From: Rhodoblastus sp963748385
GTDB taxonomy: Bacteria; Pseudomonadota; Alphaproteobacteria; Rhizobiales; Beijerinckiaceae
Direction: 5' to 3'
Assembly: GCA_963748385.1 (NCBI GenBank)
Contig: CAVVIQ010000008.1
Location: forward strand, 62,001 to 126,000
DNA length: 64,000 bases
Shown here: positions 36,531-45,560 of the stretch, one piece after another
Layout: every line of letters begins with the position of its first letter
Position numbering within the stretch: the first letter of the stretch is position 1
The notes under the pieces: model-generated
Told to the model about the DNA's origin: nothing
The model's input: the letters and a program-made list of their open reading frames with translations, nothing else
The model's database searches: none
Position numbers and translations under genes: made by a program

Positions 36531-37496
36531 ATGCCCCTTCGCCGTCTCGCCCTTGCCGCACTTTTTCTTCTCGCGCCCGCGCTCGCGGCGCCGGCCAGCG
36601 CGGAGGGCGCCAAGGACCTCGGGACCGAGCTTGCCGTCAAAGTGGTGAACAAATCGACCCCCGAAATCTGCGCCGAGCGCGACAATGTCGAGTTGGACTT
36701 CGTCTCGCCGCAGGTCCGCCACATGGAGGTCCAGGCGGTTCATCCCGCTTACATCGGCATGATCGGCAAGGACCGCTGGACGCCCGATTTTTCCGCCTGC
36801 GACATGCCGCATGGCGAGGGCGCCCTGCCGCGCAAAACCTTTTTCGAATCCCCGACCCTTTGGCTGACCGGCCTGACCGACCCGAATTTCTGGCGCCCGA
36901 CCGATATTCCGATCAAGGTCGGCGACCGCGTCGAGCGCGGCTTCGCCTATATCCAGCTCTGGATGCTTTTTCGCGAGCGAGCCGAGGAGGTGCTGGTCCT
37001 TTATCCGGCCGACGGCAACTGGCGCATCCGCCCCCTGCCCTTCGGCGACGTGCGCTGGACCGCCTATGGCTCGTCGTTCCAGATCGGGCCGCTGGAAATC
37101 CAGAACTCCCCCGCCGGCCCGCGGCCGGTCGTCGCGATCAAGGACATTTCCTTCGATCCTGCGAAAAAGGCTTTCACGTTGAATTTCGCGCGCGGCGGTT
37201 CGGCGACCGTCGCCATAAAGCAGGTCGATCAGGACCATGTCGCGCTCGATGTCGACTATTCCGGCGCGACGCCCGGCAACCTGCCCTTCGCCGCGCTGCG
37301 CTCGATGTACACGACCGAGACCAATTCCGATGTCGCCCGGATCGGCTGGCGCGAGAAAGGCGGCAAGGGCTGGAGCGAGTCCCCGGTCATGAATTTCCCC
37401 GGCGCTTCCGTCACCGAACTCTGGGCGGGACGCCATGCGCCCTCGCGCCATAATCTCTCGGCGCCGGACATGATCTTTTCGCATTTCCGGCCTTGA
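36531..37496 (+). CDS. Exported protein of unknown function
   Basis: 321 residues with a Sec signal peptide, RLALAALFLLAPALAAPASA. No domain is recognised. The mature part has the look of a beta-rich periplasmic protein (TELAVKVVNKSTPEICAERD, VRHMEVQAVHPAYIGMIGKD). It contains a possible two-Cys pair (in EICAERD and FSACDMP). Its stop overlaps the next start by 3 bases, so it is probably co-expressed with the membrane acyltransferase-like protein that follows. Confidence 0.7.
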   Translation: MPLRRLALAALFLLAPALAAPASAEGAKDLGTELAVKVVNKSTPEICAERDNVELDFVSPQVRHMEVQAVHPAYIGMIGKDRWTPDFSACDMPHGEGALPRKTFFESPTLWLTGLTDPNFWRPTDIPIKVGDRVERGFAYIQLWMLFRERAEEVLVLYPADGNWRIRPLPFGDVRWTAYGSSFQIGPLEIQNSPAGPRPVVAIKDISFDPAKKAFTLNFARGGSATVAIKQVDQDHVALDVDYSGATPGNLPFAALRSMYTTETNSDVARIGWREKGGKGWSESPVMNFPGASVTELWAGRHAPSRHNLSAPDMIFSHFRP

Positions 37497-38509
37497 GCGC
37501 TTTGCTCGCCAGACCCGTGCGCCTCCTTTGGATCGACGCCGCGCGCGGCCTCGCGCTCTGGGCGATGTTCGCCTTCCACCTGACCTGGGATCTCGGCCAT
37601 TTCGGCTGGATCGATCAGGCGCTGATCTATTCGAAAGGCTTCCACTGGCTCGGCCACGCCATCGCGTCGAGTTTTCTGCTGCTGGTCGGGGTCGGCCTCG
37701 CGCTCTCCCGCCGCGCGCGCGGAAAACTGCTGCGCAGCCGCGCCTTCTGGCGGCGCTGGGCGGTCATCGCCGCCGCGGCCGCCGCGATCAGCGCTGTTTC
37801 TTTCCTGTTTTTCCCGGAAACGCCGATCTTTTTCGGCATTCTCCACCTGATCGCCGTGGCGAGCCTGATCGCTGCTCCGTTGGTCGATGCGCCGGTCTGG
37901 CTCATCGTGGCGCTGGCCGCGCTATCTCTCGCCGCGCCGGAATTTTTAGCCGGACCGTTTTTCGACGCCAGAATTTTCTGGTGGACCGGGCTTGGAACTT
38001 TCGAGCCGCCCAGCAACGACTATCAGCCGCTGTTTCCGTGGCTTGGCGTCGTTCTGCTGGGAGTGGCCGGCGCGAAACTTCGTCTCCCCGCCCGAAGTCG
38101 CCTGTTGGCGGCTTCGGCATATTTCAAAGCGCAAATCGGGAACGCCCGATTTGCGCGCGGCGAGAGGGAGTCGGGTCCGTCGCTACCCAAAACGCTCGCC
38201 TTTTTCGGGCGGCGTTCGCTTTTCTTCTATCTCGTCCACCAGCCGGTATTTTATGGAGCTTTTTCACTGCTCGCGCTTTTCGTCGTCTCGCCGGGGCAGG
38301 AGAGTTTGTTCCTTGGCCAATGCGTGGACCAGTGCGTCAGCGAGGCGGCGCAGCCCGACCTTTGCGAGAAAACCTGCGCCTGCGTCGTCTCGCGCGCCAG
38401 AGCGGCGGGCTATTGGCCGCGCCTCGCCGGAGACGCCTTGACTGCCGCCGAGAAGGCCCAAACCCATGATGACATCGTCGCCTGTTTCGGCGACGCGCCC
38501 GCGCCGTGA
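37493..38509 (+). CDS. DUF1624 / heparan-alpha-glucosaminide N-acetyltransferase-like membrane protein
   Basis: Multi-pass membrane protein of 338 residues with the family N-terminus RLLWIDAARGLALWAMFAFH, a conserved HLTWDLGHFG segment and about eight helices. It probably moves acyl groups across the inner membrane, but the substrate is unknown. A TTG start at 37493 overlaps the previous stop. The soluble C-terminal tail (~275-338) has six cysteines in the form CVDQCVSEAAQPDLCEKTCAC plus one near the end, perhaps disulfide-bonded or metal-binding. Confidence 0.7.
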   Translation: MSALLARPVRLLWIDAARGLALWAMFAFHLTWDLGHFGWIDQALIYSKGFHWLGHAIASSFLLLVGVGLALSRRARGKLLRSRAFWRRWAVIAAAAAAISAVSFLFFPETPIFFGILHLIAVASLIAAPLVDAPVWLIVALAALSLAAPEFLAGPFFDARIFWWTGLGTFEPPSNDYQPLFPWLGVVLLGVAGAKLRLPARSRLLAASAYFKAQIGNARFARGERESGPSLPKTLAFFGRRSLFFYLVHQPVFYGAFSLLALFVVSPGQESLFLGQCVDQCVSEAAQPDLCEKTCACVVSRARAAGYWPRLAGDALTAAEKAQTHDDIVACFGDAPAP

Positions 38510-39904
38510 TCAGTCTTTTGGCGCGAGCATGTCTTCCGGCCGCACCCAGGCGTCGAAGTCCTCCGGGCGAACATGGCCAAGGCGGATCGCCTCCTCCCGA
38601 AGGCTCGTCCCGTTCTGCTGCGCCGCCTTGGCGATTTCCGCCGCCTTGTCATAGCCGATCTTCGGCGTGAGCGCGGTCGCCAGCATCAGCGAGCGGCGCA
38701 TGGTCTCGTCGAGCTTTTGGGCGTCGGCTTCGAGGCCGTCCACGCAATGAACCGCGAAACTGTTCGCGGCGTCGGCGAGCAGGCGCACGCTTTCGAGATA
38801 GGCGAAGGCGATCACCGGCTTGAACACGTTCAACTCGAACTGGCCCTGCGAGCCGGCGAAGGCGATGGTCGACTGGTTGCCGAACACCCGCGCGCAGACC
38901 ATGGTCAGCGCCTCGGCCTGGGTCGGATTGACCTTGCCCGGCATGATCGACGACCCCGGCTCATTGGCGGGCAGGATCAATTCGCCCAAACCCGCGCGCG
39001 GGCCGCTGCCCGCCAGCCTTATGTCGCTGGCGATCTTGAACAGACCCGCCGCCGCCGCCTCCAGCGCGCCATGGGCGAAGACCAGCGCGTCGTGGCTCGC
39101 CAGCGCCTCGAAGGAATTGCGCGCCGGTTTGAACGGCAGGCCGGTCTCGCGCGCCATTTCCCGCGCGAATCCTTGAGCGAAGCCTCGGCGCGCGTTGACG
39201 CCGGTGCCGACCGCCGTGCCGCCCTGAGCCAGATGAAACAGGCCGGGCAGCGCCGCCTCGATCCGCTCGGCGCCGAACCGCACCTGCGCGGCGTAGCCGG
39301 AGAACTCCTGGCCCAAAGTGATCGGCGTCGCATCCTGGAGATGGGTGCGGCCGACCTTGATCAGCCCGGCGAAGGCCTGCGCCTTGGCGGCCAGGCTGGC
39401 TTCGAGCCGGCGCAGCGCCGGCAAAAGCTCGCGCGTCACCGCCAGGGCGGCGGCGACATGCATGGCCGCGGGGAAGGAATCGTTGGAGGACTGGCCGAGG
39501 TTCACGTGATCGTTGGGGTGGACGGGCGCCTTGGCGCCGCGCGCCCCGCCGAGATTTTCATTGGCGCGATTGGCGATCACCTCGTTGACGTTCATGTGGC
39601 TTTGCGTGCCCGAGCCGGTCTGCCATATTTTTAGCGGAAAATGATCGTCGAGCCGCCCGGACGCGATCTCGTCCGCCGCCGCGGCGATCGCCTCCGCCAG
39701 TTTCGGGTCCAGCGCGCCAAGTTCCGCATTGACTCTAGCCGCGACTTTCTTGCCCAGAGCCAGGGCGTGGATGATTTCGCGCGGCATGGTTTGCGCGCCG
39801 ATCGCGAAATTGCGCAGCGACCGCTCGGTCTGCGCGCCCCACAGCCGATCGTCCGCGACCTCGATCGCCCCAAGGGAATCCGTTTCGATGCGAAACTGCG
39901 GCAT
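38510..39904 (-). CDS. fumC: Fumarate hydratase, class II
   Basis: TCA-cycle hydratase without an iron-sulfur cluster. The 464-residue product starts MPQFRIETDSLGAIEVADDR at 39904. Active-site parts are TGSGTQSHMNVNEVIANRA, HPNDHVNLGQSSNDSFPAAM, KVGRTHLQDATPITLGQEFS and the superfamily signature GSSIMPGKVNPTQAEAL. The length and all motifs are normal. It is convergent with the acyltransferase-like gene, the stops being next to each other. Confidence 0.97.
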   Translation of the reverse strand: MPQFRIETDSLGAIEVADDRLWGAQTERSLRNFAIGAQTMPREIIHALALGKKVAARVNAELGALDPKLAEAIAAAADEIASGRLDDHFPLKIWQTGSGTQSHMNVNEVIANRANENLGGARGAKAPVHPNDHVNLGQSSNDSFPAAMHVAAALAVTRELLPALRRLEASLAAKAQAFAGLIKVGRTHLQDATPITLGQEFSGYAAQVRFGAERIEAALPGLFHLAQGGTAVGTGVNARRGFAQGFAREMARETGLPFKPARNSFEALASHDALVFAHGALEAAAAGLFKIASDIRLAGSGPRAGLGELILPANEPGSSIMPGKVNPTQAEALTMVCARVFGNQSTIAFAGSQGQFELNVFKPVIAFAYLESVRLLADAANSFAVHCVDGLEADAQKLDETMRRSLMLATALTPKIGYDKAAEIAKAAQQNGTSLREEAIRLGHVRPEDFDAWVRPEDMLAPKD

Positions 39905-40075
39905 GAGCGCCTCCTTCATGGGAACTCTATTCGAGGCGCAAGGCGGCGAACATGCGGCGCGGCGCGGAATCACCATTTAGTGATCGCAAATCGCGCGACC
40001 AAAGACCGTTCTGGCGCGTTTGACGCTTATATTGAGGCATGAGCGCGTCCGGATCGCGCCGATGAGGTTCATCAC

Positions 40076-40345
40076 ATGGAGACGATCAAGAAGGCTCGGG
40101 GCTTCGCATCGATGGATCCCGAAAAGCAGCGCGCCATAGCGCGCAAGGGCGGCGAGAGCGTGCCACGCGAGAAAAGAAGCTTCTCGCAGAACGCGGAACT
40201 GGCGGCCGAGGCAGGCCGCAAGGGCGGGCGCAGCGTCAGTCCGGCAAACCGCAGTTTCGCCCGCGACAAGGATCTCGCCAAGAGCGCCGGTCGCAAGGGC
40301 GGACGCGCCGCCCATGGCGGCATGGAGAACGCGCGGCGTCCATGA
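40076..40345 (+). CDS. KGG-repeat general stress protein
   Basis: Small basic soluble protein (89 residues) with three copies of the stress-induced repeat: RGFASMDPEKQRAIARKGGE, FSQNAELAAEAGRKGGRS and FARDKDLAKSAGRKGGRA. The family (GsiB/YciG-like) is linked to desiccation and general stress, mechanism unknown. The ATG at 40076 follows the divergent fumC; a strong terminator follows the stop by 6 bases. Confidence 0.9.
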   Translation: METIKKARGFASMDPEKQRAIARKGGESVPREKRSFSQNAELAAEAGRKGGRSVSPANRSFARDKDLAKSAGRKGGRAAHGGMENARRP

Positions 40346-40351
40346 AACAAA

Positions 40352-40378
40352 AAAGAGGCCCCCTGTGGGGGCCTCTTT
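40352..40378. terminator. Bidirectional intrinsic terminator
   Basis: A perfect 12-bp stem AAAGAGGCCCCC / GGGGGCCTCTTT with a TGT loop. It ends both the KGG gene (plus) and the cytochrome bc1 operon (minus). Confidence 0.92.
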
Positions 40379-40398
40379 CCGTTTCGCGCGCGAAAGGA

Positions 40399-41235
40399 TC
40401 AGTGGGCGACGTCGGCCCAGATCCTCTTCTTGGTGAAATAGAGCAGGACCGCGAAGACCAGCAGGAAGACCAGCACGCGGCGGCCGATCAGCTTGCGATA
40501 CTCCATGTTCGGCTCGGCCGCCCAATAGAGGAAGGCCGCGACGTCCTTGGAATATTGTTGGACGGTGGCTGGCGATCCGTCCTTGTACTGGACCTGACCG
40601 TCGCTCAGCGGCTTCGGCATGGCGATCTTGTGACCCGGGAAATAGAGGTTCCAGTTCGGGTCGTCGTCATGGCTGTAGCCATTGAGAATGGCGTAGATCA
40701 GATCCGGGCCGACTTCCTGATAGGTTCCGATGCCGGGAATCGGCAGCGGGTCGAACACGAATTTCGGGAAGCCGCGCTCATATTTGATCGACTTGGCGAG
40801 CAGCGACATGTCCGGCGGCGCGGCGCCGAGCGCGGCGGCCGCAGCTTCCGGATTTGCGAAGGGCGACGGGAAAAAATCCGCCGGCCGGCCGGGCCGGTCG
40901 AACATTTCGCCCTGCATGTTGGGCCCGTCGTGGACCGTATAGGTCGCCGCGAGGGTCTTGACCTCATCCGCGGTGAAGCCGGGACCGCCCGGCTGCGCAA
41001 GGGTGCGCATCGGGATGCGCAGCGCGTGGCAGGCGGAGCAGACTTCCTTGTAGACCTGGAAGCCGCGCTTCAATTGCGCCTGGTCGAACGTGCCGAACAC
41101 GCCGGCGAAGCTCCAGTCCTGACGGGTCGGCTGCGGCGCCTCCGCGCCCTCGGCGGCGCGCAGGCTGGGGGTGGAGATGGCGACGAGTCCGATCACGGCC
41201 GCCGCGGCGATTCCGAACTTTTTCATGAAAGTCAT
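40399..41235 (-). CDS. petC: Cytochrome c1 of the bc1 complex
   Basis: Membrane-anchored c-type haem subunit that passes electrons from the Rieske protein to cytochrome c2. The start is the ATG at 41235 (or 41226), followed by a Sec signal ending in SLRA. The haem motif is CSACH in VYKEVCSACHALRIPMRTLA. A C-terminal helix RRVLVFLLVFAVLLYF anchors it. It has 278 residues and is the third gene of the petABC operon, separate from cytochrome b, unlike the fused FbcH of Bradyrhizobium. Confidence 0.95.
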   Translation of the reverse strand: MTFMKKFGIAAAAVIGLVAISTPSLRAAEGAEAPQPTRQDWSFAGVFGTFDQAQLKRGFQVYKEVCSACHALRIPMRTLAQPGGPGFTADEVKTLAATYTVHDGPNMQGEMFDRPGRPADFFPSPFANPEAAAAALGAAPPDMSLLAKSIKYERGFPKFVFDPLPIPGIGTYQEVGPDLIYAILNGYSHDDDPNWNLYFPGHKIAMPKPLSDGQVQYKDGSPATVQQYSKDVAAFLYWAAEPNMEYRKLIGRRVLVFLLVFAVLLYFTKKRIWADVAH

Positions 41236-41261
41236 TGTCTGAGTTCCTCGAAATCGGCCGT

Positions 41262-42500
41262 TCAGCTCTGGGAGCCATGCTTGGCGAGCACGGCGTCGGC
41301 GATGGTGGCGGGGACCGGCTTGGTCTTCTCGACGAGGCCCAGCACCGGCAGAACCACCAGGAAGAAGGCGAAATAGGCCACCGACAGGATGCGCGCGGCG
41401 AGGACATAGCCGCCTTCCGGAGGCATTGCGCCGAGATAGCCCAGGCCGATCGCCGTCGCCGCGAAAATCCAGAAGAAGATCTTGTAGAGCGGACGGTATT
41501 TGCCCGAGCGGACCTTGGAGGTGTCGAGCCAGGGCAGGAAGGCCAGCACCGCGATCGCCGAGAACATGGCGATGACGCCCGCGAGCTTGTTCGGGATCGA
41601 ACGCAGGATCGCGTAATAGGGCAGGAAGTACCATTCCGGAACGATATGCGGCGGGGTCTTCATCGGGTTGGCCGGGATGTAGTTGTCGGCGTCGCCGAGA
41701 TAGTTCGGCACGAAGAAGATGAACCAGGCGTAGAGCAGCAGGAACACCGCGATGCCGAGCGAGTCCTTCATCGTCGCATGCGGGGTGAAGGGCACGGTTT
41801 CCTTCGCGACATCCTTCACGTCGACGCCGTCGGGGTTGTTCTGGCCGACGACATGAAGCGCCCAGACGTGCAGGCCGACCACCGCCGCGATGACGAAGGG
41901 CAGCAGGTAGTGCAGCGAGAAGAAGCGGTTGAGCGTCGGATCGCCGACGGAATAACCGCCCCACAGCCAGATCGTGATCTGGTCGCCGACCAGCGGGATC
42001 GCCGAGAACAGATTGGTGATGACGGTCGCGCCCCAGAAGGACATCTGGCCCCAGGGAAGCACGTAGCCCATGAAGCCGGTGGCCATCATCAGCAGGAAGA
42101 TGATCACGCCGAGAATCCACAGAACTTCGCGCGGCGCCTTGTAGGAGCCGTAGTAGATGCCGCGGAACATGTGGATATAGACGGCGAAGAAGAACATCGA
42201 CGCGCCGTTGGAATGGGCGTAGCGCAGCATCCAGCCCCAGTTCACGTCGCGCATGATCTTTTCGACGGAGTCGAAGGCCAGCGTCGATTCGGGCGTGTAG
42301 TGCATGGCCAGCACCACGCCGGTGACGATCTGCGCCACCAGCATGAAGGAGAGGATCGCGCCGAAGGTCCACCAGTAGTTGAGGTTCTTCGGGGTCGGAT
42401 AGGCGACGAAGGATTCATGCGCGAAGCTCAAGATCGGCAGGCGCGCCTCAAGCCACTTCACGAAGCCGTTCTTCGGCTCAAAAGTCGAGTGTCCGTGCAT
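41262..42500 (-). CDS. petB: Cytochrome b of the bc1 complex
   Basis: Di-haem membrane subunit with both quinone sites: 412 residues, eight helices. The haem-ligand helices include YAHSNGASMFFFAVYIHMFR and SLHYLLPFVIAAVVGLHVWA. The Qo-site PEWY is in PHIVPEWYFLPYYAILRSIP. It lies between the Rieske and cytochrome c1 genes. Confidence 0.97.
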   Translation of the reverse strand: MHGHSTFEPKNGFVKWLEARLPILSFAHESFVAYPTPKNLNYWWTFGAILSFMLVAQIVTGVVLAMHYTPESTLAFDSVEKIMRDVNWGWMLRYAHSNGASMFFFAVYIHMFRGIYYGSYKAPREVLWILGVIIFLLMMATGFMGYVLPWGQMSFWGATVITNLFSAIPLVGDQITIWLWGGYSVGDPTLNRFFSLHYLLPFVIAAVVGLHVWALHVVGQNNPDGVDVKDVAKETVPFTPHATMKDSLGIAVFLLLYAWFIFFVPNYLGDADNYIPANPMKTPPHIVPEWYFLPYYAILRSIPNKLAGVIAMFSAIAVLAFLPWLDTSKVRSGKYRPLYKIFFWIFAATAIGLGYLGAMPPEGGYVLAARILSVAYFAFFLVVLPVLGLVEKTKPVPATIADAVLAKHGSQS

Positions 42501-42546
42501 TGGGAATCTCTTTGCAAATTCGTTGGGACGGGCGGGATCGCGGCGA

Positions 42547-43065
42547 TCAGCCGATTTTGACCTTGGTGTCGGTCAGGAAGGAATATTCCGGCACCTGGAG
42601 ATTGAGCGGCGCCGGGCCTTTGCGGATGCGGCCGGAGGTGTCGTAAACCGAACCGTGGCAGGGGCAGAACCAGCCGCCGTAATCGCCCTGGTGGCCCATC
42701 GGAATGCAGCCGAGATGGGTGCAGACGCCGATCACGATCAGCCATTCGGGCTTCTTGACGCGGGCCGAATCGGGCTGCGGGTCGCGCAGGGTCGCGACAT
42801 CGACGTTCTGCGCCTCTTCAATTTCTTTCGGGGTGCGGTGGCTGATGAAGACCGGCTTGCCGCGCCATTTGATGGTGACGATCTGGCCAACCGGGATCGA
42901 GCCGATGTCCACTTCGGTGGAGGCCATCGCCAGAGTCGAGGCGTCGGGGCTCATCTGGCTGATCAGCGGCCACACCACGGCGGCCGCGCCCACCGCGGCC
43001 ATCGCGCCTGTGGCGATGAAAAGAAAGTCTCTGCGAGTCGGTTCGACCGTCGATGCGCTGGCCAA
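42547..43065 (-). CDS. petA: Rieske iron-sulfur subunit of the bc1 complex
   Basis: 2Fe-2S electron carrier of the bc1 complex. The cluster motifs are CTHLGCIP and CPCHGSVYD, with GPAPLNLQVPEY at the C-terminus. The best start is the TTG at 43065 (MASASTVEPTRRDFLFIATG), with a GGGGAAAG ribosome-binding site; ATG starts further upstream give an unfamily-like basic leader. EPTRRDFLFIAT is the twin-arginine signal that doubles as the membrane anchor. It has 172 residues and is the first gene of petABC. Confidence 0.93.
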   Translation of the reverse strand: MASASTVEPTRRDFLFIATGAMAAVGAAAVVWPLISQMSPDASTLAMASTEVDIGSIPVGQIVTIKWRGKPVFISHRTPKEIEEAQNVDVATLRDPQPDSARVKKPEWLIVIGVCTHLGCIPMGHQGDYGGWFCPCHGSVYDTSGRIRKGPAPLNLQVPEYSFLTDTKVKIG

Positions 43066-43450
43066 GTGCTTTCCCCGTTCGTTGTCGGCTTGGCCTCCTT
43101 GAAACGGACGTTGACGTTCCGCGAAGAGGGCCAAGCCTTGGAATTTCGCACGTCCACGAACGGATCGTCGAGCGCGCGGCGAAGATCTTCCAACCGAAAT
43201 TCCGCGTCGCGCCAGGCGCGCGGACATAGCGGCGCGATGGCAAAGGGCGGCGGACCCGGTTTTGCAGGGGCCGTTATTGGCGCCTTTCGGCCCTATTGTC
43301 CATAGACCAGGGCATGGTTAAGTTCCCGAAATGCGCGGCCAATTCGCCGGCCGGGCCGCGATCCGTTTTCGCGGCCGAGGCTCGGAATTTTGGGTGTTCA
43401 GCGCGGTTTCCATCGTCAGGCGGCGCTCTCGCGCGGCGCCATTGAGCCCC
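43066..43450. promoter_or_regulatory. Divergent intergenic region petA / trmL
   Basis: 385 bases with no supported gene. Open frames here on both strands are continuations of petA or trmL frames without family similarity. It must hold the promoter of the cytochrome bc1 operon and that of trmL-hemF; no specific binding site was recognised. Confidence 0.35.
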
Positions 43451-43954
43451 ATGCCCTCGCCCGATACCTCCCTCTGTCTCGCCCTCTTTCAGCCGGAAAT
43501 TCCGCAGAACGCGGGAACCATGCTGCGCCTTTGCGCCTGCCTGGGCGTCGAGGCCGCCCTGATCGAACCGGCCGCCTTTCCCACATCCGACCGCGCTTTC
43601 CGCCGCGCCGGGCTCGACTATCTCGACCATGTCCGGCTGGCGCGCCACGCCTCGTGGCGGGCGTTCGACGAATGGCGTGCGACAAGTCGCCGCAGGCTGG
43701 TCCTGCTCTCGACTAAGGGCGCGGCCTCGTACCTCGATTTCGCTTTCCTTCCCGGCGACATCATCATGGTCGGGCGCGAATCCGCCGGCGTCTCGGAAGA
43801 GGTTTTTCGCGCGGCGGACGCGACGTTGCGCATACCCTTGCGGCCGAATATGCGTTCCCTCAACGTCGCGGTGGCGGCGGCGATGGTTTTGGGGGAAGCT
43901 CTGCGCCAGACCGATGGATTCGCCTATCCTTGCGGCGAGGGAGAACTGGCGTGA
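43451..43954 (+). CDS. trmL: tRNA (cytidine/uridine-34-2'-O)-methyltransferase
   Basis: SPOUT methyltransferase that modifies the wobble base of certain leucine tRNAs. The ATG at 43451 gives MPSPDTSLCLALFQPEIPQN and then AGTMLRLCACLG, the family start. The trefoil-knot SAM site shows IIMVGRESAGVSEEV and IPLRPNMRSLNVAVAAAMVL. It has 167 residues, and its stop overlaps the hemF start. Confidence 0.92.
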   Translation: MPSPDTSLCLALFQPEIPQNAGTMLRLCACLGVEAALIEPAAFPTSDRAFRRAGLDYLDHVRLARHASWRAFDEWRATSRRRLVLLSTKGAASYLDFAFLPGDIIMVGRESAGVSEEVFRAADATLRIPLRPNMRSLNVAVAAAMVLGEALRQTDGFAYPCGEGELA

Positions 43955-44859
43955 TCGAAAGTTTGCACGACACGATCCTCGACGTGCGCAAGCGCGAGGC
44001 GGTGGAATGGTTCGACTCCCTCCAGGGGCGGATCGTCGCGGCCTTCGAGGCGCTGGAGCGACGCGACGACGCGGCCCTCGCCGAGCCCGGCGCCGCGGCC
44101 GGCCGTTTCACCCTGACGCCATGGGAGCGGACCAACCACGACGGCGCTCCCGGCGGCGGCGGGCGGATGGGTCTGCTCAAGGGCCGATTGTTCGAGAAGG
44201 CCGGCGTCCATTGCTCCGCCGTCCACGGAACCTTCGCGCCGGAATTCGCCAGGCAGATTCCCGGCGCCGAGGCCGATCCGCGCTTCTGGGCGGGGGGGAT
44301 TTCGCTGATCGTCCATCCGTGGAATCCGAACGTCCCGGCCGTCCACATGAACACGCGGATGGTGGTCACCTCGCGCGCCTGGTTCGGCGGCGGCGCCGAC
44401 CTCACCCCCGTGCTCGACGCGCGCCGCACCCAGGACGATCCCGATTCGATCGCCTTCCACGCCGCGATGCAACAAGCCTGCGACGGCCACGCCGTCGCCG
44501 ATTATCCCCGCTTCAAGGCCTGGTGCGACGAGTATTTCTTCCTCAAGCACCGCAACGAGCCGCGCGGAATCGGCGGAATTTTCTACGATTATCTCGAAGC
44601 CGGCGGCGACGCTTTCGAACCCGCCTTCGCGTTCACACGCGCGGTGGGCGAGGCTTTTCTCGACATCTATCCGCGGCTGGTCGACGCCAATATGGCCCGC
44701 GAATGGACGACGGCCCAGCGCGAGGAACAACTGGTGCGGCGCGGGCGCTATGTCGAGTTCAACCTGCTCTATGATCGCGGCACGATTTTCGGCCTGAAGA
44801 CCGGCGGCAATGTCGAATCCATCCTGTCATCCATGCCGCCCATCGTGAAATGGCCGTGA
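43951..44859 (+). CDS. hemF: Oxygen-dependent coproporphyrinogen III oxidase
   Basis: Converts coproporphyrinogen III to protoporphyrinogen IX with O2 in haem synthesis. The GTG at 43951 overlaps the trmL stop (GTGA). Conserved parts are HMNTRMVVTSRAWFGGGADL, YPRFKAWCDEYFFLKHRNEP and RGIGGIFYDYL, and the C-terminal RYVEFNLLYDRGTIFGLKTG. The 302-residue length is normal. Confidence 0.96.
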   Translation: MIESLHDTILDVRKREAVEWFDSLQGRIVAAFEALERRDDAALAEPGAAAGRFTLTPWERTNHDGAPGGGGRMGLLKGRLFEKAGVHCSAVHGTFAPEFARQIPGAEADPRFWAGGISLIVHPWNPNVPAVHMNTRMVVTSRAWFGGGADLTPVLDARRTQDDPDSIAFHAAMQQACDGHAVADYPRFKAWCDEYFFLKHRNEPRGIGGIFYDYLEAGGDAFEPAFAFTRAVGEAFLDIYPRLVDANMAREWTTAQREEQLVRRGRYVEFNLLYDRGTIFGLKTGGNVESILSSMPPIVKWP

Positions 44860-44893
44860 CGGCGAGAGGATAGCGAGAGATCGAAACGCGCCC

Positions 44894-45061
44894 TCAAAAA
44901 TCGCTGACGATGAGGGGGAACGCGGCGTTCAGCTTGGCGGCGAGGTACTGCATGCTGGTGACGGTGGCGATCCCGACCATCGCGATGGTCAGGACATATT
45001 CCACGGCGGTGGAACCGGACTGGTCATTCACAAAGCGGATCACGAATTTCGCCATTTCCAT
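44894..45061 (-). CDS. flp: Flp-type pilin (short ORF)
   Basis: A 55-residue prepilin, MEMAKFVIRFVNDQSGSTAV then EYVLTIAMVGIATVTSMQYL. The motif G-S-T-A-V-E-Y is the Flp prepilin cleavage and processing site with the essential Glu at +5. It is followed by one hydrophobic helix and a short tail ending IVSDF. AGGGATGAG upstream is a plausible ribosome-binding site; an ATG at 45055 is an alternative start. It is orphaned from the tadE/tadG genes at 7.6-10.1 kb and from any tad assembly genes in the window. Confidence 0.85.
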   Translation of the reverse strand: MEMAKFVIRFVNDQSGSTAVEYVLTIAMVGIATVTSMQYLAAKLNAAFPLIVSDF

Positions 45062-45420
45062 CTCATCCCTGACGAGTTCATCGCGCCGCGCATTGCCCGC
45101 CGCGGACTGTTAGAAGCCTTATACGCAACGATTTTTGTCCCACTGTTAAATTGAATCTCGAAAAAAGCCGAACGCCGGTTAAGGTTGACTCGGGCTTTAC
45201 GCGATTTCGGTTCCCTCTTTGGCGGCGCGCGAAAAAGCGGACGCCGCCTGTTCGCAAGAATCGCCGCGAAAGCGGAAGACGGAGCCGCGCGCTCTCGACG
45301 GATCTCGAAACGGTCGCCGGGCTCAACGGCGCTCTGGGCGCGGGCGCAGAACGCCGGGGGCGATTTTCGCGGATCGTGAAAGCCAGCGCTCGAAAGCGCC
45401 GGCCAGGCCGGAAAAGGTCC
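45062..45420. other. Intergenic region without genes
   Basis: About 360 bases between flp and the extensin-tail fragment. Nothing coding is recognised. The imperfect hairpin GCGCT-CGAA-AGCGC near 45390 may be a transcription end. Confidence 0.35.
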
Positions 45421-45555
45421 TCAATGCAGGTCGAAATCCGACCGCCCGCCCACGCGGACGTGCACACCGTCCTCGCGGATGGCGGGGCGGCGTGGCGTCA
45501 TAGGAATGCAATTCGGCGTGCAGCTTGAGCGGATGGGCGCGGCGCGCTGCTCCCC
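45421..45555 (-). pseudogene. Partial duplicate of the 3' end of the extensin-like gene
   Basis: On the minus strand this stretch encodes PLKLHAELHSYD in one frame and REDGVHVRVGGRSDFDLH plus a stop in another. These correspond to PLTLHAELHPYD and REDGVYVPEGAPSDFDLQ at the C-terminus of the extensin-like protein (46827-47918). At DNA level, 45424-45551 and 46844-46986 align in the same direction with small indels and many identical runs. It is a decayed tail copy, not a gene. Confidence 0.75.
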
Positions 45556-45560
45556 TTTCC

